From Hymenobacter persicinus (lineage in GTDB: Bacteria; Bacteroidota; Bacteroidia; Cytophagales; Hymenobacteraceae): a stretch of DNA of 64,000 nt. The stretch spans positions 1 to 64,000 of the forward strand of contig NZ_SEWE01000003.1 of the NCBI RefSeq assembly GCF_004167665.1, read 5' to 3'. Position numbers and translations under genes: made by a program. Numbering within the stretch: the first letter of the stretch is position 1; each line of letters starts with the position of its first letter. Below the pieces are notes generated by a model that saw nothing but the letters and a program-made list of their open reading frames with translations, had not been told where the DNA came from and did no database searches. Below are positions 9,438 to 20,300 of this stretch, in pieces.

Positions 9438-11111
9438 CTAGGGCTTGCTGGCGTCCAGCAGTACCCGGGCGTCGCGGTTGGCCAGCTCCCAGGCGGTGTA
9501 AAACACTAGCCGGGCGCGCTTTTCCAGGGGCTCAAACTCGATGCGCTCCACGTCGTCGGTGGCCTTGTGGTAGTCGGCGTGCAGGCCACTAGTAAAGAAG
9601 ACCACCGGGATGTTGTGCTTGGCGAAGTTGTAATGGTCGGAGCGGTAGTAGAGCTGCTCGGGGTCGTTGTCGGCATTGTAGGCGTAGTCGAGAGCCAGAC
9701 GGCTGTACTTGGCGTTGGCGGCCTCCACGGCGGTGTGCAATTCCCAGGACAGCTTGTCGTCGCCGACCAGGTACACGAAGTCGGGCTTGCCGGCGTGGGC
9801 CTGGTCGGTGCGGCCCACCATATCAATATTGAGGTCGGTGACGGTGGCGGCCAGCGGCAGCACGGGGTGGGTGGTGTAGTATTCCGAACCGAACAGTCCT
9901 TCTTCCTCGCCGGTCATGAGCACAAACAGGATGCTGCGGCGCGGGCCGTGCCCTTCCTTCTTGGCTTGGGCAAACGCCTGGGCAATTTCAAGCACCGATA
10001 CCGTGCCCGAGCCGTCATCGTCGGCGCCGTTGTAAATCGTGTCGTGCTTGGTGCCCAGGTGGTCGTAGTGGGCCGATATCACGAGCACCTCGTCTTTCTT
10101 GTCGGAGCCTTCCAGGAAGCCCAGCACGTTTTCAGTGGTCAGCTTTTCCTGCTGCTGGGGCACGAAGGCCGTGAAGGCCGGGGGCTGAAAGTTCAGGGGC
10201 ACCGGCTTTTTCTGCTTGGCAATGGCCCCGAGGTAGGCGCGCAGGTTGGCTTCGGTGGTCCCGGCCAGCTGCGGCCCCACCTCCGGCGACACCAGGTACA
10301 CCCCGATGCCGGCCGGCATCTCGTCGTGGTCGGCGGCGGTAGCGGAGGCGGGCACGGGGTCGGTGAGGGCCCAGGCCGGTTCCTGCAAAGCCGGTCCGAG
10401 TTGGGTGGCCTGGGCCTGGAAGTCGGCGGTGGAGCCGAAGGTCAGAAAGAAGATGCTGCGGGCGCCTTTGCGCTTGGCCAGGGCTATTTTTCGAATGCCG
10501 GAGGCCCACTCGCCGTCCTCCTTGGTGCCCGTGAGCAGGCTGCGCCCCTTGGCATCCTGGGGCTCGCCCATCAGCACCAGCACATCCTTGCCCCGCACGT
10601 CGAGGCCCGCGTAGTCCGAATACTTGGGGTCATCGATGCCGAAGCCGGCAAACACGGGCTGGCCGGCGGTTTCGGTCGGGAACGGTGAAAGCAGGGGGCC
10701 GTAGCTGAAAAAGTCGCGCAGCCAAGCGTAGTTCTGCCCGTTTACTTTTAGGTAGCCGCCGGGCTGCGGAGTGCCGCGCGTCACCTGAAACGGCTGCAGA
10801 TAGGGCGTGGCGCTACCCTTTACGGGCCCCTGCAGGCCCAGGGCCGCAAATTGCCGGACGAGGTAGTCAGCCGCTTTTTTCTGGCCGGCCTGCCCGGTTT
10901 CGCGGCCCGCAAAGGCATCGGAAGCCAGCGTGGTCAGGTGCTCCCGCAAGTCGGTTTGCCGGATGGTGCCCGCGTACGTGACGGCCGGATCAGGGGCAGC
11001 GGAGGCCGACTGGGTGGCGGTAGCCGGGGCCGCTTTGCTGAGCGGCTTCTGGGCCCAGGCCGCCGGCCCGGCAGTCAAAACCAGTAAACTATAGAGGAGC
11101 AGTTTTTTCAT
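9438..11111 (-). CDS. Secreted M28-family zinc aminopeptidase with PA-type insert (copy 1)
   Basis: 557 residues with a signal peptide (residues 1-20, ending AWAQ), so periplasmic or secreted. M28 metal ligands are in place: His348 and bridging Asp364 (SAHYDH...GADDDGSG), catalytic Glu402 with Glu403 (TGEEEG), Asp430 (NIDMVGR) and a terminal His near 511-515 (GLHADYH). Residues about 130-310 form the protease-associated-type insert. Family members release N-terminal amino acids from peptides using two zinc ions. The neighbouring gene 11301-12989 is a same-strand paralogue sharing the whole architecture; the pair arose by duplication. It ends 94 bp before the lutB start and is probably its own unit. 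Confidence 0.9.
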   Translation of the reverse strand: MKKLLLYSLLVLTAGPAAWAQKPLSKAAPATATQSASAAPDPAVTYAGTIRQTDLREHLTTLASDAFAGRETGQAGQKKAADYLVRQFAALGLQGPVKGSATPYLQPFQVTRGTPQPGGYLKVNGQNYAWLRDFFSYGPLLSPFPTETAGQPVFAGFGIDDPKYSDYAGLDVRGKDVLVLMGEPQDAKGRSLLTGTKEDGEWASGIRKIALAKRKGARSIFFLTFGSTADFQAQATQLGPALQEPAWALTDPVPASATAADHDEMPAGIGVYLVSPEVGPQLAGTTEANLRAYLGAIAKQKKPVPLNFQPPAFTAFVPQQQEKLTTENVLGFLEGSDKKDEVLVISAHYDHLGTKHDTIYNGADDDGSGTVSVLEIAQAFAQAKKEGHGPRRSILFVLMTGEEEGLFGSEYYTTHPVLPLAATVTDLNIDMVGRTDQAHAGKPDFVYLVGDDKLSWELHTAVEAANAKYSRLALDYAYNADNDPEQLYYRSDHYNFAKHNIPVVFFTSGLHADYHKATDDVERIEFEPLEKRARLVFYTAWELANRDARVLLDASKP

Positions 11112-11221
11112 AGCGGGGCAGACGGTAACGGACCCGAGCCGGACCGCGGCGGGCAGTCCGGTTTCGGCCGAGGTAGTCTAACGCAAAGCAGCCGAAAAAG
11201 TAAGCCCCAACCCGCCACGCA

Positions 11222-11272
11222 AAAGGCGCGAAGCCGGACGCGGATGGTTTCCCCGTCAAGCTTCGCGCCTTT
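11222..11272 (-). terminator. Intrinsic terminator of the second M28 gene
   Basis: Perfect 13 bp stem (11222-11234 with 11260-11272) around a 25-base loop, followed on the minus strand by a short T run. It lies just after the stop of the 11301-12989 gene, separating the two paralogues transcriptionally. Confidence 0.6.
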
Positions 11273-11300
11273 GTAAGACTGCGCAAATCAGGTCCGTACG

Positions 11301-12989
11301 TTAGGGCTTGTTCGAGTCCACCACGATGCGGTTGGGCCGGTTGGCCAGCTCCCAGGCCGTATAAAACACCAGCCGGGCGCGCTTTTCCATCTTCGGAAAC
11401 TCGATTTTTTCCACCTCGTCGCCGGCGCCGTGGTAGTCGTCGTGCACGCCGTTGAAGTAAAACGCCACCGGGATTTTGTGCTTGGCGAAGTTGTAGTGGT
11501 CGGAGCGGTAGTAGAAGCGGTTCGGATCCTCGGGGTCGTTGAACTTGTAGTCAAGGTCGAGGTTGACGTACTTCTTGTTGGCCTCCTCATCAATGGCGTG
11601 CAGCTCCGAGGAAAGCTTGTCGGAGCCGATAACGTAGATGTAGTCCGGCTTGCCTTCGTGCTCCTTGTCGGTGCGGCCCACCATGTCGATGTTGAGGTCG
11701 GCAATGGTGTTTTCGAGCGGAAACACGGGGTGGTCGGTGTAGTATTCCGAGCCCAGCAGGCCCTTTTCTTCGCCCGTCACGGTCAGAAACAGGATGCTGC
11801 GGCGGGGACCGTAGCCTTCCTTCTTGGCCTTGGCGAAGGCCTGGGCAATTTCGAGCACCGAGACCGTGCCCGAGCCGTCGTCGTCGGCGCCGTTGTTGAC
11901 CTGGCCGTTGGTGATGCCGATGTGGTCGTAGTGGGCCGACACGACCAGCACTTCGTCTTTCTTGTCGGTGCCCTCGAGGAAGCCCATCACGTTTTCGGTG
12001 GTGAAGTTCTCCTTTTTCTTGGGCGCCTTGATGGTGATGGTAGCGGGCTTAAAGGCTGCCGCGGCCGGCTTTTTGGCCTTGGCCGAAGCCTGCTGGTAGG
12101 TTGTCAGGGCCGCGGCCGTGGTGCCGAGCAGCTTGTAGCCCAGGGCCGGCGAGACGAAGAAGGACGAGCGGCCGGGCTCCTGGCTGTCGGCGAAGCGCAT
12201 GCTGGGCCGGCTGATGTAGGGCGCCATGCGGGCCGCCGTTTTGTCGAAGTTATTCTTGGGGTCGAGGTTGACGAAGAACACGCTGCGGGCGCCTTTTTCG
12301 GCGGCTTTGGCGGCCTTGGCCCGGAAGTCGGTGCCCCACTTGGTGGGCGTGCCGTCGGCGCTGAGCACGGCCTTGCCCTGGGCGTCGGTGGGCTCGCCGA
12401 GCAGGATAATCAGGTCCTTGCCCTGCACGTTCTGGCCGGCGTAGTCGGAATAGCCGGCCTGCTCGATGCCGTAGCCCACAAACACCGGCTTTACGGTCGT
12501 CTCCGACTGGAAGGGCGAGCTGCCCATGCCGTAGAAATCGGTGAGCCAGCCGTAGGTTTTGCCGCCCACTTTCAGCGTGGCGCCCTCGGCCCAGGTGCTG
12601 CGCTCCATGGTGAAGTGCTGCACGTAGGGATTGTCGGACTCCTTCACGGGCCCGGTCAGGTCGAGGCTGGCAAACTGCTTGGCCAGGTAGTCGGCGGCCA
12701 TTTTCTGGCCTTTCTCGCCGGTTTCGCGGCCTTCGTAGGCATCCGAAGCCAAAATGGTCAGGTGCTCGCGCAGGTCTTTCTCGAGGATGGTGGCGCCGTA
12801 CTCGGCGGCCATGTCGGTTTCCAGCGGGGGCTGCTTAACGGGCGGGGAGCCGTCGGGCAGGGTGGGGCTCACCTTTTCGGTTTTGCCGCGCTTAACCTTG
12901 ACTTTGGTTTTCTCCGGCGCCTGCTGGGCCACGGCCGAGGTGGCGCAGGTAGCGGCCAGCAGCAGGGCAAAAAGCGTGTTTTTCTGCAT
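11301..12989 (-). CDS. Secreted M28-family zinc aminopeptidase with PA-type insert (copy 2)
   Basis: 562 residues; signal peptide about 1-21 (ending AVAQ), then a Lys-rich linker (KVKVKRGKTEK) absent from copy 1. All M28 ligands are retained: SAHYDH, NGADDDGSG, TGEEKG, NIDMVGR and GVHDDYH. The second Glu of the TGEEEG motif of copy 1 is kept (TGEEKG), so both should be active. The two copies share the HLTxLASDA, DYLxxQFA and ENVxGFLEG blocks, but the insert differs most, which points to different peptide preferences. A weak -7-like element (TATTTTTA, complement of 12995-13002) lies only about 6 bases from the ATG. Substrate unknown. Confidence 0.9.
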   Translation of the reverse strand: MQKNTLFALLLAATCATSAVAQQAPEKTKVKVKRGKTEKVSPTLPDGSPPVKQPPLETDMAAEYGATILEKDLREHLTILASDAYEGRETGEKGQKMAADYLAKQFASLDLTGPVKESDNPYVQHFTMERSTWAEGATLKVGGKTYGWLTDFYGMGSSPFQSETTVKPVFVGYGIEQAGYSDYAGQNVQGKDLIILLGEPTDAQGKAVLSADGTPTKWGTDFRAKAAKAAEKGARSVFFVNLDPKNNFDKTAARMAPYISRPSMRFADSQEPGRSSFFVSPALGYKLLGTTAAALTTYQQASAKAKKPAAAAFKPATITIKAPKKKENFTTENVMGFLEGTDKKDEVLVVSAHYDHIGITNGQVNNGADDDGSGTVSVLEIAQAFAKAKKEGYGPRRSILFLTVTGEEKGLLGSEYYTDHPVFPLENTIADLNIDMVGRTDKEHEGKPDYIYVIGSDKLSSELHAIDEEANKKYVNLDLDYKFNDPEDPNRFYYRSDHYNFAKHKIPVAFYFNGVHDDYHGAGDEVEKIEFPKMEKRARLVFYTAWELANRPNRIVVDSNKP

Positions 12990-13070
12990 GAAGCTAAAAA
13001 TAGGGAGGATGAGGGTGAAGCTAAAGACGGGCGCCCACGGAAAGGCTGCACCGCCGGGCCGGAAGCCGGC

Positions 13071-13550
13071 TTAGCCCTGGGTGATGAGCACCGTGGCGTA
13101 GGCGGCCACGCCTTCTCGGCGACCCACGAAGCCCAACTTTTCGGTGGTGGTGGCCTTGATGGAAATATCGTCGGCGGGAATGTCCATTACCTCGGCCAGC
13201 ACCCGCTGCATCTCGGCAATGTGGGGGTTCACCTTGGGCGCTTCCAGGCAAACCGTGGAGTCGATGTTGGCCACGGCGTAGCCTTTCTCACGCAGCAGGC
13301 GCATCACCTCGCCCAGCAGCCGCTTGCTGTCGATGCCCTTGTACTGCGGGTCGGTGTCGGGGAAGTGGAAGCCGATGTCGCGCAGGTTGGCCGCGCCCAG
13401 CAGCGCGTCGCAGATGACGTGGATGAGTACGTCGGCATCGGAGTGGCCGAGGGCGCCGTGGGTGTGGGGTACCTGGATGCCGCCGAGCCAGAAAGGCAGG
13501 CCCTCGCGGAGCTGGTGCACGTCGTAGCCGAAGCCAACGCGGATTTTCAT
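13071..13550 (-). CDS. ispF: 2-C-methyl-D-erythritol 2,4-cyclodiphosphate synthase
   Basis: 159 residues from the ATG at 13550, the usual IspF length; an upstream in-frame ATG at 13613 would add 21 residues that do not belong to the family. N-terminus MKIRVGFGYDVHQL carries the zinc ligands Asp10 and His12; GHSDADVLIH contains the substrate-binding Ser-Asp and a third zinc ligand; ATTTEKLGFVGRREG is the C-terminal signature. The enzyme cyclises CDP-methylerythritol 2-phosphate with loss of CMP in the non-mevalonate isoprenoid pathway; cytosolic trimer. No other MEP gene is nearby. Divergent from the efflux regulator at 13797. Confidence 0.97.
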   Translation of the reverse strand: MKIRVGFGYDVHQLREGLPFWLGGIQVPHTHGALGHSDADVLIHVICDALLGAANLRDIGFHFPDTDPQYKGIDSKRLLGEVMRLLREKGYAVANIDSTVCLEAPKVNPHIAEMQRVLAEVMDIPADDISIKATTTEKLGFVGRREGVAAYATVLITQG

Positions 13551-13752
13551 ACGAACAGGAACTGGGGTGAAGCAATACGGAACGGCCGCCAAGGTACGAC
13601 GAACGGCCGGCACTGGTTGGGTAGCGCTGGGCCGGGAAAGCGGTCCGCAAAAAAATAGTGGTTGGCTAATAAAGTATCGGGCGGAGCTGACCGTCAGTGG
13701 GGGCAGGGAACTATCGGGTTGAAAAAAGTGCTAGCAAAAAGATAATGGAAAC

Positions 13753-13786
13753 TTTGGAATCGTTAAAAGTTTCCGCCGTATCTTTG
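13753..13786 (+). promoter_or_regulatory. Promoter of the TetR/efflux operon
   Basis: TATCTTTG at 13779-13786 matches TAnnTTTG exactly; TTTG at 13753-13756 is a possible -33 element at slightly long spacing (22 bases). Transcription should start near 13792, leaving only about 5 bases before the ATG at 13797. TetR autoregulation could act here, but no clear palindrome is visible. Confidence 0.65.
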
Positions 13787-13796
13787 TCGCGAAGTC

Positions 13797-14411
13797 ATGG
13801 AAATAAAGGATCGGATTTTACAGGCGGCCGTCGGCCTATTCACCCGCAACGGCATTCGCAGCGTGTCGATGGACGACATTGCCGCCCACCTGGGCATCTC
13901 GAAGAAGACGCTCTACAAATGGTTCGAAAACAAGGACCAGATCGTGTCGGCCGTCATCACCAATCATTTGAACGGGGTGCAGGGCGAGTGCGAAAACCTC
14001 ATCAGCCGCACCCGCAACGCCGTGGACGAGATGGTGCAGATGATGGACTGGGCCAAGCGCCAGTTTGCCAACATCAACCCCAACGCCATTCACGACCTGC
14101 GCAAGTACTACCCCGCCGCCTGGAGCCTGTTTCACGCCCACAAGAGCAACTACATCCTGAGTCAGATTCAGGCCAACCTGCGCCGGGGGGTATCCGAGGG
14201 CCTGTACCGCGCCGACCTCGACGTGGAGGTGCTCTCCCGCCTGCGCCTGGCCCAGATCGACATCCTGTTTGACCCCGACGTTTTTCCCCACGACCAGTTC
14301 GACCAGCCCCGGGTGCAGATGGCCTGCAACGAGCACTTCCTGCTGGGCATGGTAACCCTGAAAGGCCACAAGCTAATAAACGAGTACCGTCACGTGACGG
14401 AAGAAGAATAA
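13797..14411 (+). CDS. TetR/AcrR-family transcriptional regulator
   Basis: 204 residues. The N-terminal helix-turn-helix is typical: RILQAAVGLFTRNGIRSVSM, then DDIAAHLGISKKTLYKWFENK (about 5-46). The C-terminal ligand domain (about 60-200) is unspecific. It is the first gene of a four-gene unit with an outer-membrane channel, periplasmic adaptor and RND pump, 24 bp upstream of the channel gene, so the expected role is ligand-relieved repression of that pump. The transcript is predicted to be almost leaderless. The inducing compound cannot be read from sequence. Confidence 0.93.
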   Translation: MEIKDRILQAAVGLFTRNGIRSVSMDDIAAHLGISKKTLYKWFENKDQIVSAVITNHLNGVQGECENLISRTRNAVDEMVQMMDWAKRQFANINPNAIHDLRKYYPAAWSLFHAHKSNYILSQIQANLRRGVSEGLYRADLDVEVLSRLRLAQIDILFDPDVFPHDQFDQPRVQMACNEHFLLGMVTLKGHKLINEYRHVTEEE

Positions 14412-14435
14412 CCCCTTCGCCCAAGCCGATTACCT

Positions 14436-16118
14436 ATGAAGAATTACCTCCGCGTTTTGCTGCTGGCCGCCGGGCCGGGCCTGCTGGCCCCCGCGGGCAC
14501 CGCACTAGCGCAGACTTCCGCCCCGCGCGCCGAGCTGGTCACGCAGACAACCGGCACCATGCCGCTGACGCTGCAGCAAGCCATTGAGTACGCCATCAAG
14601 AACAAGTCGTCGCTGCTGGCCACGCGCCTGGGCGAGCAGACGGCCGCGGCCCGGGTGGGTGAAATCCGCGCTGCGGGCCTGCCGCAGGTGAACGTGGCGG
14701 CCAACCTGGCCGACAACTTCAAGCTCCAGAAGAGTCTGGTTGACTTCGGCGCCCTCGGCGGCGGCTCGTCGGCCACCCAGCTCAGCGCCGCCGACATCAA
14801 CGCGGCCCAGAACGGGCAGACGGTAAACCTGAAAACCGTGACCGTGGCTTCCGACCCGGTGCCGCCCCAGGCCTTCGCCTTCGGCCTGCAGTACGCCGGC
14901 AACACCAGCGCCTCAGTGTCGCAGCTGCTCTTCGACGGCTCCTACCTCATTGGTCTGAAAGCGGCCAAGGTGTACACCGAGCTGGCCAAAAAGCAAACCC
15001 AGCAGGCCGAAATCGACGTGGTGGAGCAGGTCAGCAAAGCCTACTACAGCACGCTCGTGGCCCGCGCCCGCCTGGCGCTACTGGCCCGCAACGTGCAGCG
15101 CCTCGACACGGTGCTTTACCAGACGAACCAGACGTTTAAGGCCGGCTTTGCCGAAAAGCTCGACGTGGACCGCCTGCGCGTGCAGCGCAACAACCTGGTG
15201 GTGGAGCAGCAGAAAGCCCAGCGCCTGACCGAGCTGAGCGTGGCGCTGCTGAAGTTCCAGATGGGCCTGCCCCAGAGCCAAGCCGTGCAGCTCTCCGATT
15301 CGCTCGGGGCCGCCGTGGTGGATGCCGGTGCTCTGCGCCAGCGCCTGGGCGGGGCCAACTTCGCCAACGGCGGGGGTGTGAATGGCCTCGGCGCCGTACC
15401 GGCCGCACCCACGCCGGCCGGCACCACGCCCGACCAGAACCGCCAGGACCAGCAGACGGCCCTCAGCGGCGGCCGCACCGACCAGATCAACGCGGCGTTT
15501 AACTACAACAACCGCATTGAGTTCAGCACCCTCGAAACCCAGCAGGCCCTGGCTGGTCTGGACCTGGCCAACCGCCGGGCTGGCGCCTACCCCCGCTTGC
15601 TGGCCACGGCCGCCTACGGCTTCTCGGGCTCGGCCAAGAACTTCGGTGACCTGATGGCCTTCCGCGGCCCCGACTCGCGTGCTGCCAACGGCTTTCCTAA
15701 CCAGAACTGGTTTGGCTTCGGCAACGTGGGACTGAGCCTGCAGGTGCCGGTATTCGACGGCTTCCGCCGCCGCTACCAAGTGCAGCAGGCCCGCGTGCAG
15801 CAGCAAACCCTGGAGCGGGGCTTCGAAACCCTGCGCCAGAGCATTGATCTGCAGGACGCCCAGAGCCGCACGACGCTCATCAACGCCCTCGACGTGCTCG
15901 ACAACCAGAAGGCCAACCTCGACCTGGCCGCCGACGTGGCCCGCGTGACCCGCATCAAGTTCAACGCCGGCGTAGGCTCCAACCTGGAAGTCATTACGGC
16001 CGAAACCGAGCTGCGCTCCGCCCAGACCAACTACTACGGTGCCGTCTACGACGTGCTGGTAGCCAAGGTAGACCGCGACAAGGCCACCGGCGAGCTGTAC
16101 AATCAGGCCAAAAAATAG
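14436..16118 (+). CDS. TolC-family outer-membrane efflux protein
   Basis: 560 residues with a signal peptide (about 1-26, ending ALAQ). Two OEP repeats: the first opens with [20 protein letters not shown] (about 43-62) and the coiled segments include [13 protein letters not shown] and [12 protein letters not shown]. The second holds [26 protein letters not shown] and [18 protein letters not shown]. Between them, residues about 305-350 are a Gly/Ala/Pro/Gln-rich insert unlike the rest. It forms the trimeric exit duct of the tripartite pump whose adaptor and permease follow at 44 and 39 bp spacing. Confidence 0.93.
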   Translation: MKNYLRVLLLAAGPGLLAPAGTALAQTSAPRAELVTQTTGTMPLTLQQAIEYAIKNKSSLLATRLGEQTAAARVGEIRAAGLPQVNVAANLADNFKLQKSLVDFGALGGGSSATQLSAADINAAQNGQTVNLKTVTVASDPVPPQAFAFGLQYAGNTSASVSQLLFDGSYLIGLKAAKVYTELAKKQTQQAEIDVVEQVSKAYYSTLVARARLALLARNVQRLDTVLYQTNQTFKAGFAEKLDVDRLRVQRNNLVVEQQKAQRLTELSVALLKFQMGLPQSQAVQLSDSLGAAVVDAGALRQRLGGANFANGGGVNGLGAVPAAPTPAGTTPDQNRQDQQTALSGGRTDQINAAFNYNNRIEFSTLETQQALAGLDLANRRAGAYPRLLATAAYGFSGSAKNFGDLMAFRGPDSRAANGFPNQNWFGFGNVGLSLQVPVFDGFRRRYQVQQARVQQQTLERGFETLRQSIDLQDAQSRTTLINALDVLDNQKANLDLAADVARVTRIKFNAGVGSNLEVITAETELRSAQTNYYGAVYDVLVAKVDRDKATGELYNQAKK

Positions 16119-16162
16119 CGGGCTGCCCGCAGTTACCCTTTCCCCCGACAACCCCGCTTCCC

Positions 16163-17305
16163 ATGCGCTTTTATAACACTCCATCCGCCGCTCTGCTCCT
16201 GACCGGTTCCCTGCTGCTCGCCTCCTGCGGCTCTTCCGAAAAAGACCCCACGGCTGAACTGGCCAAGCTGAAAAAAGAGCAGGCCGCCACCCAGGCCAAG
16301 ATTACCGAGCTGGAGGCCAAAACCGGTGGCCCCGCCACCGTGGCTGCTACGCCCGTATCGGTGATAAACGCCAAGCCCGAGAGCTTCAAGAGCTACCTCG
16401 AGGTGCAGGGCCGCGTTGATTTCGATCAGAATGCCACCGTGGGCGCCCGCGCCGCCGGCTCCCTGACCAGCATCCGCGTGCAGCGCGGCGACCGGGTCAG
16501 CAAGGGCCAGGTGCTGGCCACCATCGACGCCAGCATCCTGGACGCCAACGCCGCCGAGCTGCGCACCCGCATGGATTTGGCCAAGACGGTGTACGAAAAG
16601 CAGAAAGGCCTCTGGGCTCAGCAGATCGGAACCGAAATCCAGTACCTGCAGGCCAAGAACAACTACCAGGCCCTGCAGCGCAACCTGGCCACGCTGAACC
16701 AGCAGCGCGCCCTATATAACGTGGTGGCACCCTTCAGCGGCACCGTGGACGAGGTACTGCCCAAGCTGGGCGAAATCACAGCCCCCGGTGCGCCGGTGGT
16801 GCGTCTGACCAGCGGCTCGGGCGGCAAGATTCTGGCCGACGTGTCGGAAGCCTACGGCAATAGCATCAAGGCCGGCGACGACGCAGTGGTGACCATTCCC
16901 GACCTGGGCGGGGAGGAACTGCCCGCCACCGTGCGCGTGGTCAGCCGCAGCATCAACGCTACCAGCCGGACCTTCACCGTGGAGCTGCGCCTGAAGAACG
17001 CCAAATCGGCCGACCTGCGCCCCAACATGGTGGCCACGGTTCGCATCCAGAACTACGCCGCCGCCAACGCCACCGTCATTCCCGTCGACCTCGTGCAGCA
17101 CGATGAGCAGAACAGCTACGTGTACGTGGTGGGCCAGGAAGGCGGCAAGAGCGTGGCCAAGAAGCGCATCATCAAAACCGGCAACACCTACAACGGCAAG
17201 GTGGAAGTCACCAGCGGCCTGACCGCCGCCGACCAGGTTATTTCGGCCGGTTACCAGAACCTGAACGAAGGACAGGCCGTGGCCGTGGCTAACGCCGCCA
17301 GCTAA
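16163..17305 (+). CDS. RND efflux periplasmic adaptor (HlyD/MFP family lipoprotein)
   Basis: 380 residues. A lipobox LLASC places the lipidated Cys at 22, so it is anchored to a membrane by acyl chains. Residues 30-55 form a short coiled coil (ELAKLKKEQ...ITELEAK) before the biotinyl-lipoyl half ([28 protein letters not shown]), the hairpin (about 125-190), the second lipoyl half ([10 protein letters not shown]) and the beta barrel. It links the RND permease to the TolC-like duct. Middle gene of the efflux operon, with no internal promoter seen. Confidence 0.93.
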   Translation: MRFYNTPSAALLLTGSLLLASCGSSEKDPTAELAKLKKEQAATQAKITELEAKTGGPATVAATPVSVINAKPESFKSYLEVQGRVDFDQNATVGARAAGSLTSIRVQRGDRVSKGQVLATIDASILDANAAELRTRMDLAKTVYEKQKGLWAQQIGTEIQYLQAKNNYQALQRNLATLNQQRALYNVVAPFSGTVDEVLPKLGEITAPGAPVVRLTSGSGGKILADVSEAYGNSIKAGDDAVVTIPDLGGEELPATVRVVSRSINATSRTFTVELRLKNAKSADLRPNMVATVRIQNYAAANATVIPVDLVQHDEQNSYVYVVGQEGGKSVAKKRIIKTGNTYNGKVEVTSGLTAADQVISAGYQNLNEGQAVAVANAAS

Positions 17306-17344
17306 GCCCGCCGCTTCTAAGTTTTTCAGCTTAATGAAAAAGTC

Positions 17345-20300
17345 ATGCAGGATATAGAAAAGGAATTTGGCCCAACCAGTTGGTCCATCAACAACAAAAC
17401 CAGCATCTACATCATCACGGTGCTGCTGTGCGTGGCGGGGATTTTTGCCTACATCAAGCTGGGCAAGGAGAAATTCCCCGACATCGTCATTCCCCGCATC
17501 ATCGTGGCCACGGTGTACCCCGGCACCTCGCCGGCCGACATCGAGAACCTGGTTACGCGCCAGCTCGAGAAGGAAATCAAGGGCGTGAACGGGGTGAAGA
17601 AAATCAACTCCACCTCCAACCAGGACTATTGCATCGTGGACGTGGAGTTCAACTCCGGCGTCGATGTGCAGTACGCCAAGCAGCTCATCAAGGACGCCGT
17701 CGATAAGGCCGCTACCGAACTGCCCAATGACCTGCCCACGGCCCCCACCGTGAAGGAGATTAACATCTCCGAGCAGCCCATCATGTACGTCAACCTGAGC
17801 GGCAACCTGCCCGCCGTGCAGCTCAAAAAGTTCGCCGACGACTTCCAGGACAAGATTGAGGCCCTGCCCGAAATCACCCGCGTGGATATCATCGGCGCCC
17901 TCGACCAGCAGGTAAACGTGGACGTGGACCTGAACAAGCTCCGCGCCTCGCGCCTGGGCTTCTCCGACATCACCCGCGCCATCGGCGGCGAAAACCTGAC
18001 CATTTCGGGCGGCTCCATCGACGTGGGCAATCAGAAGCGCGCCGTGCGCGTGGCCGGCCAGTATGCCCGGGCCGAGGACATTGCCGACATCCAGGTGAAA
18101 AACCTGAACGGCGCGGCCGTGCGCCTCGGCGACATTGCCACCGTGCAGGACGGCTTCAAGGACCGGGAAAGCTACGCCCGCCTCGACGGCAAGCCCGCCA
18201 TTACCCTGAACGTGGTGAAGCGCCAGGGCGAAAACCTCATCGACGCCTCCGACAAGATCAAGGCCCTGGTGAAGGAATCGGAGAAGACCCTGCCCAAGGA
18301 GCTCAAAATCACCATCACCGGTGACACCTCCAACGACACCCGCGTCACGCTCCACGACCTGATCAACACCATCATCATCGGCTTTTTGCTCGTGACGTTC
18401 ATCCTGATGTTCTTCATGGGCACCACCAACGCCATGTTCGTGGGTTTGTCGGTGCCGATTTCGATGTTCCTGGCCTTCCTCATCATCCCGGGCTTCCACT
18501 TCTCGCTCAACATGATTGTGCTCTTCGCCTTCCTGCTGGCGCTGGGTATCGTGGTGGACGACGCTATTGTGGTAATTGAAAACACCCACCGCCTGCTGCA
18601 CGAGCATCCCAACCTGAGCACCGAAAAGGCCGCCAAGTTTGCCGCCGGCGAAGTATTCATTCCCGTGCTGGCCGGTACGCTGACTACGGTGGCCCCGTTC
18701 GTGCCCCTGCTGTTCTGGCCCGGCATCGTGGGCTCGTTTATGTACTACCTGCCCGTCACGCTCATCATCACCCTGATGTCGTCGCTGGTGGTGGCCTTTA
18801 TCATGAACCCGGTGTTTGCCGTGAGCTTCATGGAACGCGAGGAGCACTTTGAGGAAGATTTGCACGGCAAGCCCAAGTTCACCCGCGGCTTTATCATCAC
18901 GATGGCCGTGCTGATCGGCTTCGGCATTCTGTTTAATCTGATGGCCCTGGGCAAAACCCCGGAAGTCGGCCCCGACGGCGTAGCCAGCGGCTTGCTCGGC
19001 CACTTCCTTGGCAACCTCTGCCTGACCCTGGCCGCCTTCATCGCCCTCGACAAGTTCGTGCTGGTGAAGATGATTGCCTGGTTTCAGACCCGCGCCCTGC
19101 CCCGGTTCCAGAACGGCTACGCCAACCTCGTGCGCTGGTCTATCGGCCACCCGGTGCTGGTGATGCTCGGCGTGCTGGTCATCTTCGTCGGCTCGTTCGT
19201 GGCCATCGGTATCCGTGGCCCCAAAGTCGACTTCTTCCCCAAGGGTGACCCTAAGTTTATCTACACCTACCTGCGCATGCCCGTCGGCACCCGGGTGGAG
19301 GTAACGGACTCCATCACCAAAGTGCTTGAAAAGCGCATCTACGGCGTTATCGGCGAAAACAACCCCGACGTGGAATCGGTCATTACCAACGTGGCCATCG
19401 GCGCCGGCGACCCTTCCGAAGCCACGGCCTCGGGCGTGTCGCAGTCGCACATGGGCAAGGTCGGCGTGGCCTTCAAGGAAATGAGTGACCGGAAAGGCCC
19501 GGCCACGAGCACCTATATGAACAAAATCCGGGAAGTGGTGAAAGGCATTCCTGGCGCTGAGATATCCGTCGACCAGGAGGCCAGCGGCCCGCCCCAGCAG
19601 AAGCCCATTGCCATCGAGGTTATCGGTGACGACTACCCCGCCCTGGCCAAGCTCTCCAAAAACGTGGAGCGCTACGTCGACTCCCTGCACATTGCCGGTA
19701 TCGAAGATTTGCGCTCGAACCTGGAAGACCGCAACCCCGAAATTGCCGTCAACATCGACCGGGTACGGGCCAACCGCGAAGGCATCAGCACCGGCCAGAT
19801 TGGCCTCGAAGTGCGCACGGCCATCTACGGCTCGGAAGCCAGCAAATTCAAGACCTCCGACGATGAGTATCCCATTCAGGTGCGCTACGCCCAGCCCTAC
19901 CGCTCCGACGTGGACGCCATCGTGAATGCCCCGCTCACCTTCCGCGACGCTACCGGCGCCGTGCGTCAGGTGCCCATTTCGGCCATTGCCGACGTGAGCT
20001 ACGGCTCGACCTACGGCGGCATCAAGCGCAAGGACACCAAGCGCGTGATTACCATCAGCTCGAACGTGCTCAACGGCTTCACCGGCCCCGACGTGGCCGC
20101 CCAGGTCAAGCAGGCCCTCAAATCCTACCCCGTGCCCAACGGCTACACCATCAAGATGGGTGGGGCTGAGGAAGACCAGAAGGAAACCACCGACTTCCTG
20201 CCCATGGCCGGCCTCGGCGCCCTGGCCCTCATCTTCCTGATTTTGGTGGCCCAATTCAACTCCCTGAGCAAGCCCATCATCATCCTGTCGGAGGTGCTGT

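Noticed and set aside
6901..9509. Plus-strand frames of 437 and 432 codons opposite the channel-like and lutB genes
   Set aside because: Shadow frames; lutB cysteine motifs and the promoter are on the minus strand.
7968..11111. A lutABC operon
   Set aside because: No LutA (CCG domain) or LutC product is encoded on either side.
11430..13658. Plus-strand frame of 742 codons opposite the second M28 peptidase and ispF
   Set aside because: It crosses two real genes and is low-complexity Gly/Val/His sequence.
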